Positions 14,324-25,167 of a stretch of DNA of 64,000 bases are shown here, piece by piece. The translations under genes were made by a program, and so were the position numbers. The notes under the pieces were generated by a model. The model had not been told where the DNA came from. It made no database searches and was given only the letters and a program-made list of their open reading frames with translations. Position 1 is the first letter of the stretch, and every line of letters begins with the position of its first letter. The DNA comes from Auanema rhodensis (taxonomy: Eukaryota > Nematoda > Chromadorea > Rhabditida > Rhabditidae), in assembly GCA_964057225.1 (NCBI GenBank), contig OZ059900.1, forward strand, positions 3,792,501-3,856,500, read 5' to 3'.

Positions 14324-14504
14324 AGTGAAATTCAGTGATTTAAACATTATCAGTGTTTTCTTAATGACTTTTGTTGTCATAGACAATAAAACTATGCTTT
14401 TGATCATATATATGAGCGATTTATCCAAATTGGACTCAAAACTCGGAAAATTCAAAAATTCTTTCTATTTTCGACCTTTTTTGATCAAAATGAATAAATA
14501 TCAG

Positions 14505-16591
14505 TGCAAACTCGTAAAAATATACTGATTTTGTGTATTGTGTGTTTGATTCTCAAATCTTAACGTATATGATCAAAATTTACAAGTTTTACAGAATTTG
14601 TACCAAAAATCGGTGAGTATATGGTGTTAGAGGCATAAAAACGACCATACTTAGTGTAGTAATGCTATTTGAGCGAAATTCAGTGATTTGAACATCATTT
14701 GTGTTTAATTAATGACTTTTGTTGTCATAGACAATGAAACTATGCTTTTGATCATATATATGAGCGATTTATCCAAATTGGACTCAAAACTCGGAAAATT
14801 CAAAAATTCTGTCTATTATCGACCTTTTTCGATCAAAATGAATAACTATCAGTGCAGACTCATGAAAATAGCATGATTTTGTGTATTGTGTGTTTGATTC
14901 TCAAATCTTAACGTATATGATCAAAATTTACAAGTATTACAGATTTTGTACCAAAAATCGGTGAGTATATGGTGTTAAAGGCATAGAAACGACCTTACTT
15001 AGTGTAGTAATGCTATTTGAGCGAAATTCAGTGATTTGAACATCATTAGTGTTTAATTAATGACTTTTGTTGTCATAGTCAATAAAACTATGCTTTTGAT
15101 CATATATATGAGCGATTTAGCCAAATTGGACTCAAAACTCGGAAATTAAAAAAATTCTTTCTATTTTCGACCTTTTTTGATCAAAATGAATAAATATCAG
15201 TGCAAACTCGTAAAAATAGACTGATTTTGTGTAATGTTTGTTTGATTCTCGAATCTTAACGAATATGATCAAAATTTACGAGTATTACAGATTTTGTACC
15301 AAAACTCGGTGAGTATATGGTGTTAAAGGCATAAAAACGACCTTACTTAGTGTAGTAATGCTATTTGAGCGAAATTCAGTGATTTGAACATCATTAGTGT
15401 TTAATTAATGACTTTTGTTGTCATAGACAATGAAACTATGCTTTTGATCATATATATGAGCGATTTATCCAAATTGGACTCAAAACTCGGAAAATTCAAA
15501 AATTCTGTCTATTATCGACCTTTTTTGATCAAAATGAATAAATATCAGTGCAAACTCATAAAAATGTACTGATTTTGTGTATTGTGTGTTTGATTCTCAA
15601 ATCGTAACAAATATGATCAAAATTTACGAGTATCACAGAATTTGTACCAAAAATCGGTGAGTATATGGTGTTAAAGGCAAAAAACGACCTTACTTAGTGT
15701 AGTAATGCTATTTGAGCGAAATTCAGTGATTTAAACATCATTAGTGTTTAATCAGTGACTTTTGTTGTCATAGAAAATAAAACTATGCTTTTGATCATAT
15801 ATATGAGCGATTTAGCCAAATTGGACTCAAAACTCGGAAAATTCAAAAATTCTTTCTATTTTCGACCTTTTTTGATCAAAATGAATAAATATCAGTGCAG
15901 ACTCATGAAAATAGCATGATTTTGTGTATTGTGTGTTTGATTATCAAATCTTAACGTATATGATCAAAATTTACAAGTATTACAGATTTTGTACCAAAAA
16001 TCGGTGAGTATATGGTGTTAAAGGCATAAAAACGACCATACTTAGTGTAGTAATGCTATTTGAGTGAAATTCAGTGATTTAAACATCATTAATGTTTAAC
16101 TAATGACTTTTGTTGTCATAGACAATAAAAGTATGCTTTTGATCATATATATGAGCGATTTATCCAAATTGGACTCAAAACTCGGAAAATTCAAAAATTC
16201 TTTCTATTTTCGACCTTTTTTGATCAAAATGAATAAATATCAGTGCAGACTCATGAAAATAGCATGATTTTGTGTATTGTGTGTTTGATTATCAAATCTT
16301 AACGTATATGATCAAAATTTACAAGTATTACAGATTTTGTACCAAAAATCGGTGAGTATATGGTGTTAAAGGCATAAAAACGACCATACTTAGTGTAGTA
16401 ATGCTATTTGAGTGAAATTCAGTGATTTAAACATTATCAGTGTTTTCTTAATGACTTTTGTTGTCATAGACAATAAAACTATGCTTTTGATCATATATAT
16501 GAGCGATTTATCCAAATTGGACTCAAAACTCGGAAAATTCAAAAATTCTTTCTATTTTCGACCTTTTTTGATCAAAATGAATAAATATCAG
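14505..16591 (+). repeat. Hexameric higher-order repeat, copy 1 (2087 bp)
   Basis: This six-monomer unit matches 16592-18678 almost base for base at an offset of 2087 bp. Differences noticed: 'ggcatagaaac' (14985) against 'ggcataaaaac'; 'aaaatgtactg' (15562) against 'aaaatagactg'; 'aaactcgtaaa' (15210) against 'aaacttgtaaa'; and 'aaaagtatgc' (16127) against 'aaaactatgc'. Monomer order is M2-M3-M4-M5-M6-M1, defined in the next copy. Neighbouring monomers within the unit differ far more from each other than the two units do, which is the defining property of a higher-order repeat. Confidence 0.92.
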
Positions 16592-16939
16592 TGCAAACTC
16601 GTAAAAATATACTGATTTTGTATATTGTGTGTTTGATTCTCAAATCTTAACGTATTTGATCAAAATTTACAAGTTTTACAGAATTTGTACCAAAAATCGG
16701 TGAGTATATGGTGTTAGAGGCATAAAAACGACCATACTTAGTGTAGTAATGCTATTTGAGCGAAATTCAGTGATTTGAACATCATTTGTGTTTAATTAAT
16801 GACTTTTGTTGTCATAGACAATGAAACTATGCTTTTGATCATATATATGAGCGATTTATCCAAATTGGACTCAAAACTCGGAAAATTCAAAAATTCTGTC
16901 TATTATCGACCTTTTTCGATCAAAATGAATAACTATCAG
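16592..16939 (+). repeat. HOR monomer type M2 (reference)
   Basis: Diagnostic variants: 'aaactcgtaaaaatatactg' after 'cagtgc'; 'acaagttttacagaatttg'; 'gttagaggcat' instead of 'gttaaaggcat'; 'catcatttgtgttt'; 'gacaatgaaac'; 'tctgtctattatcgacc'; 'tttttcgatc', where the palindrome is broken by a CpG; and 'gaataactatcag' at the end. The same type recurs at 14505, 18679, 22158, 27723, 33636, 39895 and 46159. At 31549 it carries a foreign family-B tract. Confidence 0.88.
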
Positions 16940-17287
16940 TGCAGACTCATGAAAATAGCATGATTTTGTGTATTGTGTGTTTGATTCTCAAATCTTAACG
17001 TATATGATCAAAATTTACAAGTATTACAGATTTTGTACCAAAAATCGGTGAGTATATGGTGTTAAAGGCATAAAAACGACCTTACTTAGTGTAGTAATGC
17101 TATTTGAGCGAAATTCAGTGATTTGAACATCATTAGTGTTTAATTAATGACTTTTGTTGTCATAGTCAATAAAACTATGCTTTTGATCATATATATGAGC
17201 GATTTAGCCAAATTGGACTCAAAACTCGGAAATTAAAAAAATTCTTTCTATTTTCGACCTTTTTTGATCAAAATGAATAAATATCAG
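16940..17287 (+). repeat. HOR monomer type M3 (reference)
   Basis: Diagnostic variants: 'gactcatgaaaatagcatg' near the start; 'gattctcaaatcttaacg', where M6 and M1 have 'gattatcaaatc'; 'cgaccttac'; 'tttgaacatcattag'; 'catagtcaataaaac'; 'tagccaaattgg'; and 'cggaaattaaaaaaattc', which puts a stop codon in the recurrent open frame. At 19027 and 22505 the 5' half of M3 is joined to the 3' half of M4. Confidence 0.87.
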
Positions 17288-17635
17288 TGCAAACTTGTAA
17301 AAATAGACTGATTTTGTGTAATGTTTGTTTGATTCTCGAATCTTAACGAATATGATCAAAATTTACGAGTATTACAGATTTTGTACCAAAACTCGGTGAG
17401 TATATGGTGTTAAAGGCATAAAAACGACCTTACTTAGTGTAGTAATGCTATTTGAGCGAAATTCAGTGATTTGAACATCATTAGTGTTTAATTAATGACT
17501 TTTGTTGTCATAGACAATGAAACTATGCTTTTGATCATATATATGAGCGATTTATCCAAATTGGACTCAAAACTCGGAAAATTCAAAAATTCTGTCTATT
17601 ATCGACCTTTTTTGATCAAAATGAATAAATATCAG
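17288..17635 (+). repeat. HOR monomer type M4 (reference)
   Basis: Diagnostic variants: 'gtgtaatgtttgtttgattc', where most types have 'gtattgtgtgtttg'; 'ctcgaatcttaacgaatatg'; 'accaaaactcggtg' in place of 'accaaaaatcggtg'; 'cgaccttac'; 'gacaatgaaac'; 'tatccaaattgg'; and 'ctgtctattatcgacc'. A variant with 'cgaccatac', 'agtcaataaaac', 'tagcc' and 'ctttctattttcg' appears at 20070, 20766, near 23549, and in the 24.9, 30.5 and 35.0 kb monomers. Confidence 0.87.
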
Positions 17636-17982
17636 TGCAAACTCATAAAAATAGACTGATTTTGTGTATTGTGTGTTTGATTCTCAAATCGTAACAAATA
17701 TGATCAAAATTTACGAGTATCACAGAATTTGTACCAAAAATCGGTGAGTATATGGTGTTAAAGGCAAAAAACGACCTTACTTAGTGTAGTAATGCTATTT
17801 GAGCGAAATTCAGTGATTTAAACATCATTAGTGTTTAATCAGTGACTTTTGTTGTCATAGAAAATAAAACTATGCTTTTGATCATATATATGAGCGATTT
17901 AGCCAAATTGGACTCAAAACTCGGAAAATTCAAAAATTCTTTCTATTTTCGACCTTTTTTGATCAAAATGAATAAATATCAG
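17636..17982 (+). repeat. HOR monomer type M5 (reference, 347 bp)
   Basis: Diagnostic variants: 'aaactcataaaaatagactg'; 'ctcaaatcgtaacaaatatg'; 'cgagtatcacagaatttg'; 'ggcaaaaaacgacc', a one-base shortening that makes this the 347-bp member; 'gtttaatcagtgac'; and 'catagaaaataaaac'. Hybrids in which an M5 5' half runs into an M6 3' half at or near 'ggca.aaaaacgaccatac' occur in the monomers starting near 28766 and 29806. A similar one starts near 47204, but with a 'ggcataaaaac' centre. Confidence 0.87.
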
Positions 17983-18330
17983 TGCAGACTCATGAAAATA
18001 GCATGATTTTGTGTATTGTGTGTTTGATTATCAAATCTTAACGTATATGATCAAAATTTACAAGTATTACAGATTTTGTACCAAAAATCGGTGAGTATAT
18101 GGTGTTAAAGGCATAAAAACGACCATACTTAGTGTAGTAATGCTATTTGAGTGAAATTCAGTGATTTAAACATCATTAATGTTTAACTAATGACTTTTGT
18201 TGTCATAGACAATAAAACTATGCTTTTGATCATATATATGAGCGATTTATCCAAATTGGACTCAAAACTCGGAAAATTCAAAAATTCTTTCTATTTTCGA
18301 CCTTTTTTGATCAAAATGAATAAATATCAG
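17983..18330 (+). repeat. HOR monomer type M6 (reference)
   Basis: Diagnostic variants: 'gactcatgaaaatagcatg'; 'gattatcaaatc'; 'cgaccatac'; 'gagtgaaattcag'; 'catcattaatgtttaacta', which contains the palindrome 'cattaatg'; 'gacaataaaac'; and 'tatccaaattgg'. M6 and M1 share almost their entire 5' halves and differ mainly downstream of 'tttaaacat', so one is probably a recent derivative of the other. Confidence 0.86.
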
Positions 18331-18577
18331 TGCAGACTCATGAAAATAGCATGATTTTGTGTATTGTGTGTTTGATTATCAAATCTTAACGTATATGATC
18401 AAAATTTACAAGTATTACAGATTTTGTACCAAAAATCGGTGAGTATATGGTGTTAAAGGCATAAAAACGACCATACTTAGTGTAGTAATGCTATTTGAGT
18501 GAAATTCAGTGATTTAAACATTATCAGTGTTTTCTTAATGACTTTTGTTGTCATAGACAATAAAACTATGCTTTTGA

Positions 18578-18589
18578 TCATATATATGA
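18578..18589. repeat. 12-bp palindrome TCATATATATGA (example; once per monomer)
   Basis: A perfect 12-bp self-complementary sequence overlapping 'ttttgatca'. It occurs in nearly every monomer of both families. In the minus array some copies read 'tcatttatatga' (for example near 862) and are broken. It alternates with a second palindrome about 75 bp downstream. Short dyads are common in AT-rich satellites, and no function is shown by the sequence alone. Confidence 0.8.
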
Positions 18590-18652
18590 GCGATTTATCC
18601 AAATTGGACTCAAAACTCGGAAAATTCAAAAATTCTTTCTATTTTCGACCTT

Positions 18653-18664
18653 TTTTGATCAAAA
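18653..18664. repeat. 12-bp palindrome TTTTGATCAAAA (example; once per monomer)
   Basis: A perfect 12-bp palindrome just downstream of 'cgacc', present in most monomers of both families. In M2-type monomers it is interrupted as 'tttttcgatcaaaa'. A third TGATCA lies in 'tatatgatcaaaattta'. The three TGATCA sites per monomer (for example 13010, 13091 and 13179) give a restriction ladder for BclI-like enzymes. Confidence 0.8.
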
Positions 18665-20069
18665 TGAATAAATATCAGTGCAAACTCGTAAAAATATACT
18701 GATTTTGTGTATTGTGTGTTTGATTCTCAAATCTTAACGTATATGATCAAAATTTACAAGTTTTACAGAATTTGTACCAAAAATCGGTGAGTATATGGTG
18801 TTAGAGGCATAAAAACGACCATACTTAGTGTAGTAATGCTATTTGAGCGAAATTCAGTGATTTGAACATCATTTGTGTTTAATTAATGACTTTTGTTGTC
18901 ATAGACAATGAAACTATGCTTTTGATCATATATATGAGCGATTTATCCAAATTGGACTCAAAACTCGGAAAATTCAAAAATTCTGTCTATTATCGACCTT
19001 TTTCGATCAAAATGAATAACTATCAGTGCAGACTCATGAAAATAGCATGATTTTGTGTATTGTGTGTTTGATTCTCAAATCTTAACGTATATGATCAAAA
19101 TTTACAAGTATTACAGATTTTGTACCAAAAATCGGTGAGTATATGGTGTTAAAGGCATAAAAACGACCTTACTTAGTGTAGTAATGCTATTTGAGCGAAA
19201 TTCAGTGATTTGAACATCATTAGTGTTTAATTAATGACTTTTGTTGTCATAGACAATGAAACTATGCTTTTGATCATATATATGAGCGATTTATCCAAAT
19301 TGGACTCAAAACTCGGAAAATTCAAAAATTCTGTCTATTATCGACCTTTTTTGATCAAAATGAATAAATATCAGTGCAAACTCATAAAAATAGACTGATT
19401 TTGTGTATTGTGTGTTTGATTCTCAAATCGTAACAAATATGATCAAAATTTACGAGTATCACAGAATTTGTACCAAAAATCGGTGAGTATATGGTGTTAA
19501 AGGCAAAAAACGACCTTACTTAGTGTAGTAATGCTATTTGAGCGAAATTCAGTGATTTAAACATCATTAGTGTTTAATCAGTGACTTTTGTTGTCATAGA
19601 AAATAAAACTATGCTTTTGATCATATATATGAGCGATTTAGCCAAATTGGACTCAAAACTCGGAAAATTCAAAAATTCTTTCTATTTTCGACCTTTTTTG
19701 ATCAAAATGAATAAATATCAGTGCAGACTCATGAAAATAGCATGATTTTGTGTATTGTGTGTTTGATTATCAAATCTTAACGTATATGATCAAAATTTAC
19801 AAGTATTACAGATTTTGTACCAAAAATCGGTGAGTATATGGTGTTAAAGGCATAAAAACGACCATACTTAGTGTAGTAATGCTATTTGAGTGAAATTCAG
19901 TGATTTAAACATCATTAATGTTTAACTAATGACTTTTGTTGTCATAGACAATAAAACTATGCTTTTGATCATATATATGAGCGATTTAGCCAAATTGGAC
20001 TCAAAACTCGGAAATTAAAAAAATTCTTTCTATTTTCGACCTTTTTTGATCAAAATGAATAAATATCAG

Positions 20070-21461
20070 TGCAAACTCGTAAAAATAGACTGATTTTGTG
20101 TAATGTTTGTTTGATTCTCGAATCTTAACGAATATGATCAAAATTTACGAGTATTACAGATTTTGTACCAAAACTCGGTGAGTATATGGTGTTAAAGGCA
20201 TAAAAACGACCATACTTAGTGTAGTAATGCTATTTGAGCGAAATTCAGTGATTTGAACATCATTAGTGTTTAATTAATGACTTTTGTTGTCATAGTCAAT
20301 AAAACTATGCTTTTGATCATATATATGAGCGATTTAGCCAAATTGGACTCAAAACTCGGAAAATTCAAAAATTCTTTCTATTTTCGACCTTTTTTGATCA
20401 AAATGAATAAATATCAGTGCAGACTCATGAAAATAGCATGATTTTGTGTATTGTGTGTTTGATTATCAAATCTTAACGTATATGATCAAAATTTACAAGT
20501 ATTACAGATTTTGTACCAAAAATCGGTGAGTATATGGTGTTAAAGGCATAAAAACGACCATACTTAGTGTAGTAATGCTATTTGAGCGAAATTCAGTGAT
20601 TTGAACATCATTAGTGTTTAATTAATGACTTTTGTTGTCATAGTCAATAAAACTATGCTTTTGATCATATATATGAGCGATTTAGCCAAATTGGACTCAA
20701 AACTCGGAAATTAAAAAAATTCTTTCTATTTTCGACCTTTTTTGATCAAAATGAATAAATATCAGTGCAAACTCGTAAAAATAGACTGATTTTGTGTAAT
20801 GTTTGTTTGATTCTCGAATCTTAACGAATATGATCAAAATTTACGAGTATTACAGATTTTGTACCAAAACTCGGTGAGTATATGGTGTTAAAGGCATAAA
20901 AACGACCATACTTAGTGTAGTAATGCTATTTGAGCGAAATTCAGTGATTTGAACATCATTAGTGTTTAATTAATGACTTTTGTTGTCATAGTCAATAAAA
21001 CTATGCTTTTGATCATATATATGAGCGATTTAGCCAAATTGGACTCAAAACTCGGAAAATTCAAAAATTCTTTCTATTTTCGACCTTTTTTGATCAAAAT
21101 GAATAAATATCAGTGCAGACTCATGAAAATAGCATGATTTTGTGTATTGTGTGTTTGATTATCAAATCTTAACGTATATGATCAAAATTTACAAGTATTA
21201 CAGATTTTGTACCAAAAATCGGTGAGTATATGGTGTTAAAGGCATAAAAACGACCATACTTAGTGTAGTAATGCTATTTGAGTGAAATTCAGTGATTTAA
21301 ACATCATTAATGTTTAACTAATGACTTTTGTTGTCATAGACAATAAAACTATGCTTTTGATCATATATATGAGCGATTTAGCCAAATTGGACTCAAAACT
21401 CGGAAATTAAAAAAATTCTTTCTATTTTCGACCTTTTTTGATCAAAATGAATAAATATCAG
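20070..21461 (+). repeat. Dimeric sub-repeat, 696 bp
   Basis: Two consecutive dimers (20070-20765 and 20766-21461) each consist of an M4 variant ('gtgtaatgtttg', 'aaaactcgg', 'agtcaataaaac', 'ctttctattttcg') followed by an M6-like monomer ('gattatcaaatc') ending in 'cggaaattaaaaaaattc'. They are near identical, except around 21275-21390, where the second dimer carries 'gagtg', 'catcattaatg' and 'gacaataaaac'. A third M4-type start follows at 21462. This is a locally expanded two-monomer unit inside the rearranged HOR region. Confidence 0.83.
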
Positions 21462-24400
21462 TGCAAACTCGTAAAAATAGACTGATTTTGTGTAATGTTT
21501 GTTTGATTCTCGAATCTTAACGAATATGATCAAAATTTACGAGTATTACAGATTTTGTACCAAAACTCGGTGAGTATATGGTGTTAAAGGCATAAAAACG
21601 ACCTTACTTAGTGTAGTAATGCTATTTGAGCGAAATTCAGTGATTTGAACATCATTAGTGTTTAATTAATGACTTTTGTTGTCATAGACAATGAAACTAT
21701 GCTTTTGATCATATATATGAGCGATTTATCCAAATTGGACTCAAAACTCGGAAAATTCAAAAATTCTGTCTATTATCGACCTTTTTTGATCAAAATGAAT
21801 AAATATCAGTGCAAACTCATAAAAATAGACTGATTTTGTGTATTGTGTGTTTGATTCTCAAATCGTAACAAATATGATCAAAATTTACGAGTATTACAGA
21901 TTTTGTACCAAAAATCGGTGAGTATATGGTGTTAAAGGCATAAAAACGACCTTACTTAGTGTAGTAATGCTATTTGAGCGAAATTCAGTGATTTGAACAT
22001 CATTAGTGTTTAATTAATGACTTTTGTTGTCATAGACAATGAAACTATGCTTTTGATCATATATATGAGCGATTTATCCAAATTGGACTCAAAACTCGGA
22101 AAATTCAAAAATTCTTTCTATTTTCGACCTTTTTTGATCAAAATGAATAAATATCAGTGCAAACTCGTAAAAATATACTGATTTTGTGTATTGTGTGTTT
22201 GATTCTCAAATCTTAACGTATATGATCAAAATTTACAAGTTTTACAGAATTTGTACCAAAAATCGGTGAGTATATGGTGTTAGAGGCATAAAAACGACCA
22301 TACTTAGTGTAGTAATGCTATTTGAGCGAAATTCAGTGATTTGAACATCATTTGTGTTTAATTAATGACTTTTGTTGTCATAGACAATGAAACTATGCTT
22401 TTGATCATATATATGAGCGATTTATCCAAATTGGACTCAAAACTCGGAAAATTCAAAAATTCTGTCTATTATCGACCTTTTTCGATCAAAATGAATAACT
22501 ATCAGTGCAGACTCATGAAAATAGCATGATTTTGTGTATTGTGTGTTTGATTCTCAAATCTTAACGTATATGATCAAAATTTACAAGTATTACAGATTTT
22601 GTACCAAAAATCGGTGAGTATATGGTGTTAAAGGCATAAAAACGACCTTACTTAGTGTAGTAATGCTATTTGAGCGAAATTCAGTGATTTGAACATCATT
22701 AGTGTTTAATTAATGACTTTTGTTGTCATAGACAATGAAACTATGCTTTTGATCATATATATGAGCGATTTATCCAAATTGGACTCAAAACTCGGAAAAT
22801 TCAAAAATTCTGTCTATTATCGACCTTTTTTGATCAAAATGAATAAATATCAGTGCAAACTCATAAAAATAGACTGATTTTGTGTATTGTGTGTTTGATT
22901 CTCAAATCGTAACAAATATGATCAAAATTTACGAGTATCACAGAATTTGTACCAAAAATCGGTGAGTATATGGTGTTAAAGGCAAAAAACGACCTTACTT
23001 AGTGTAGTAATGCTATTTGAGCGAAATTCAGTGATTTAAACATCATTAGTGTTTAATCAGTGACTTTTGTTGTCATAGAAAATAAAACTATGCTTTTGAT
23101 CATATATATGAGCGATTTAGCCAAATTGGACTCAAAACTCGGAAAATTCAAAAATTCTTTCTATTTTCGACCTTTTTTGATCAAAATGAATAAATATCAG
23201 TGCAGACTCATGAAAATAGCATGATTTTGTGTATTGTGTGTTTGATTATCAAATCTTAACGTATATGATCAAAATTTACAAGTATTACAGATTTTGTACC
23301 AAAAATCGGTGAGTATATGGTGTTAAAGGCATAAAAACGACCATACTTAGTGTAGTAATGCTATTTGAGTGAAATTCAGTGATTTAAACATCATTAATGT
23401 TTAACTAATGACTTTTGTTGTCATAGACAATAAAACTATGCTTTTGATCATATATATGAGCGATTTAGCCAAATTGGACTCAAAACTCGGAAATTAAAAA
23501 AATTCTTTCTATTTTCGACCTTTTTTGATCAAAATGAATAAATATCAGTGCAAACTCGTAAAAATAGACTGATTTTGTGTAATGTTTGTTTGATTCTCGA
23601 ATCTTAACGAATATGATCAAAATTTACGAGTATTACAGATTTTGTACCAAAACTCGGTGAGTATATGGTGTTAAAGGCATAAAAACGACCATACTTAGTG
23701 TAGTAATGCTATTTGAGCGAAATTCAGTGATTTGAACATCATTAGTGTTTAATTAATGACTTTTGTTGTCATAGTCAATAAAACTATGCTTTTGATCATA
23801 TATATGAGCGATTTAGCCAAATTGGACTCAAAACTCGGAAAATTCAAAAATTCTTTCTATTTTCGACCTTTTTTGATCAAAATGAATAAATATCAGTGCA
23901 GACTCATGAAAATAGCATGATTTTGTGTATTGTGTGTTTGATTATCAAATCTTAACGTATATGATCAAAATTTACAAGTATTACAGATTTTGTACCAAAA
24001 ATCGGTGAGTATATGGTGTTAAAGGCATAAAAACGACCATACTTAGTGTAGTAATGCTATTTGAGCGAAATTCAGTGATTTGAACATCATTAGTGTTTAA
24101 TTAATGACTTTTGTTGTCATAGTCAATAAAACTATGCTTTTGATCATATATATGAGCGATTTAGCCAAATTGGACTCAAAACTCGGAAATTAAAAAAATT
24201 CTTTCTATTTTCGACCTTTTTTGATCAAAATGAATAAATATCAGTGCAAACTCGTAAAAATAGCATGATTTTGTGTATTGTGTGTTTGATTATCAAATCT
24301 TAACGTATATGATCAAAATTTACAAGTATTACAGATTTTGTACCAAAAATCGGTGAGTATATGGTGTTAAAGGCATAAAAACGACCATACTTAGTGTAGT

Positions 24401-25167
24401 AATGCTATTTGAGTGAAATTCAGTGATTTAAACATCATTAATGTTTAACTAATGACTTTTGTTGTCATAGACAATAAAACTATGCTTTTGATCATATATA
24501 TGAGCGATTTATCCAAATTGGACTCAAAACTCGGAAAATTCAAAAATTCTTTCTATTTTCGACCTTTTTTGATCAAAATGAATAAATATCAGTGCAGACT
24601 CATGAAAATAGCATGATTTTGTGTATTGTGTGTTTGATTATCAAATCTTAACGTATATGATCAAAATTTACAAGTATTACAGATTTTGTACCAAAAATCG
24701 GTGAGTATATGGTGTTAAAGGCATAAAAACGACCATACTTAGTGTAGTAATGCTATTTGAGTGAAATTCAGTGATTTGAACATCATTAGTGTTTAATTAA
24801 TGACTTTTGTTGTCATAGTCAATAAAACTATGCTTTTGATCATATATATGAGCGATTTAGCCAAATTGGACTCAAAACTCGGAAATTAAAAAAATTCTTT
24901 CTATTTTCGACCTTTTTTGATCAAAATGAATAAATATCAGTGCAAACTCGTAAAAATAGACTGATTTTGTGTAATGTTTGTTTGATTCTCGAATCTTAAC
25001 GAATATGATCAAAATTTACGAGTATTACAGATTTTGTACCAAAACTCGGTGAGTATATGGTGTTAAAGGCATAAAAACGACCATACTTAGTGTAGTAATG
25101 CTATTTGAGCGAAATTCAGTGATTTGAACATCATTAGTGTTTAATTAATGACTTTTGTTGTCATAGT

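Larger units (their letters stand above)
16592..18678 (+). repeat. Hexameric higher-order repeat, reference copy 2 (2087 bp)
   Basis: This is the reference unit, cut at each 'tgca' of 'cagtgca'. Monomer starts are 16592 (M2), 16940 (M3), 17288 (M4), 17636 (M5), 17983 (M6) and 18331 (M1). Five are 348 bp and M5 is 347 bp. The next unit begins at 18679 with another M2, but changes order after M3. Each monomer type carries private variants, listed in the following entries, and these were used to classify monomers through the rest of the array. Confidence 0.92.
18331..18678 (+). repeat. HOR monomer type M1 (reference)
   Basis: This type resembles M6 up to 'gtgatttaaacat', then has 'tatcagtgttttcttaatg'. 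That change removes upstream stop codons, so the recurrent open frame runs back to a GTG and reaches 67 codons. The same type gives the 67-codon frames starting at 12934, 13977, 14325, 16412, 18499, 27543, 31369, 33456, 39715, 41802, 47716 and 48412. Spacings between these give the HOR rhythm: repeated 2087-bp steps, and larger steps that are whole multiples of the monomer. Confidence 0.87.
18562..24257 (+). repeat. Ten-monomer duplication, offset 3479 bp
   Basis: Bases from about 18562 to 20778 align with 22041-24257 at an offset of 3479 bp, ten monomers. Both copies run M2, M3/M4 hybrid, M5, M6/M3 hybrid, M4 variant, then an M6-like monomer ending in 'aaattaaaaaaattc'. Similarity ends on the left at 'gacaataaaac'/'gacaatgaaac'. 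On the right it ends where 'aaaaatagactg' (20779 area) faces 'aaaaatagcatg' (24258 area). Sequence between the copies includes the dimer block. Confidence 0.82.

Noticed and set aside
18578-18664. Promoters, TATA boxes or origin sites in the AT-rich palindromes
   Set aside because: At 28% GC, TATA-like strings are expected by chance in every monomer, and there is no associated gene or transcript evidence.
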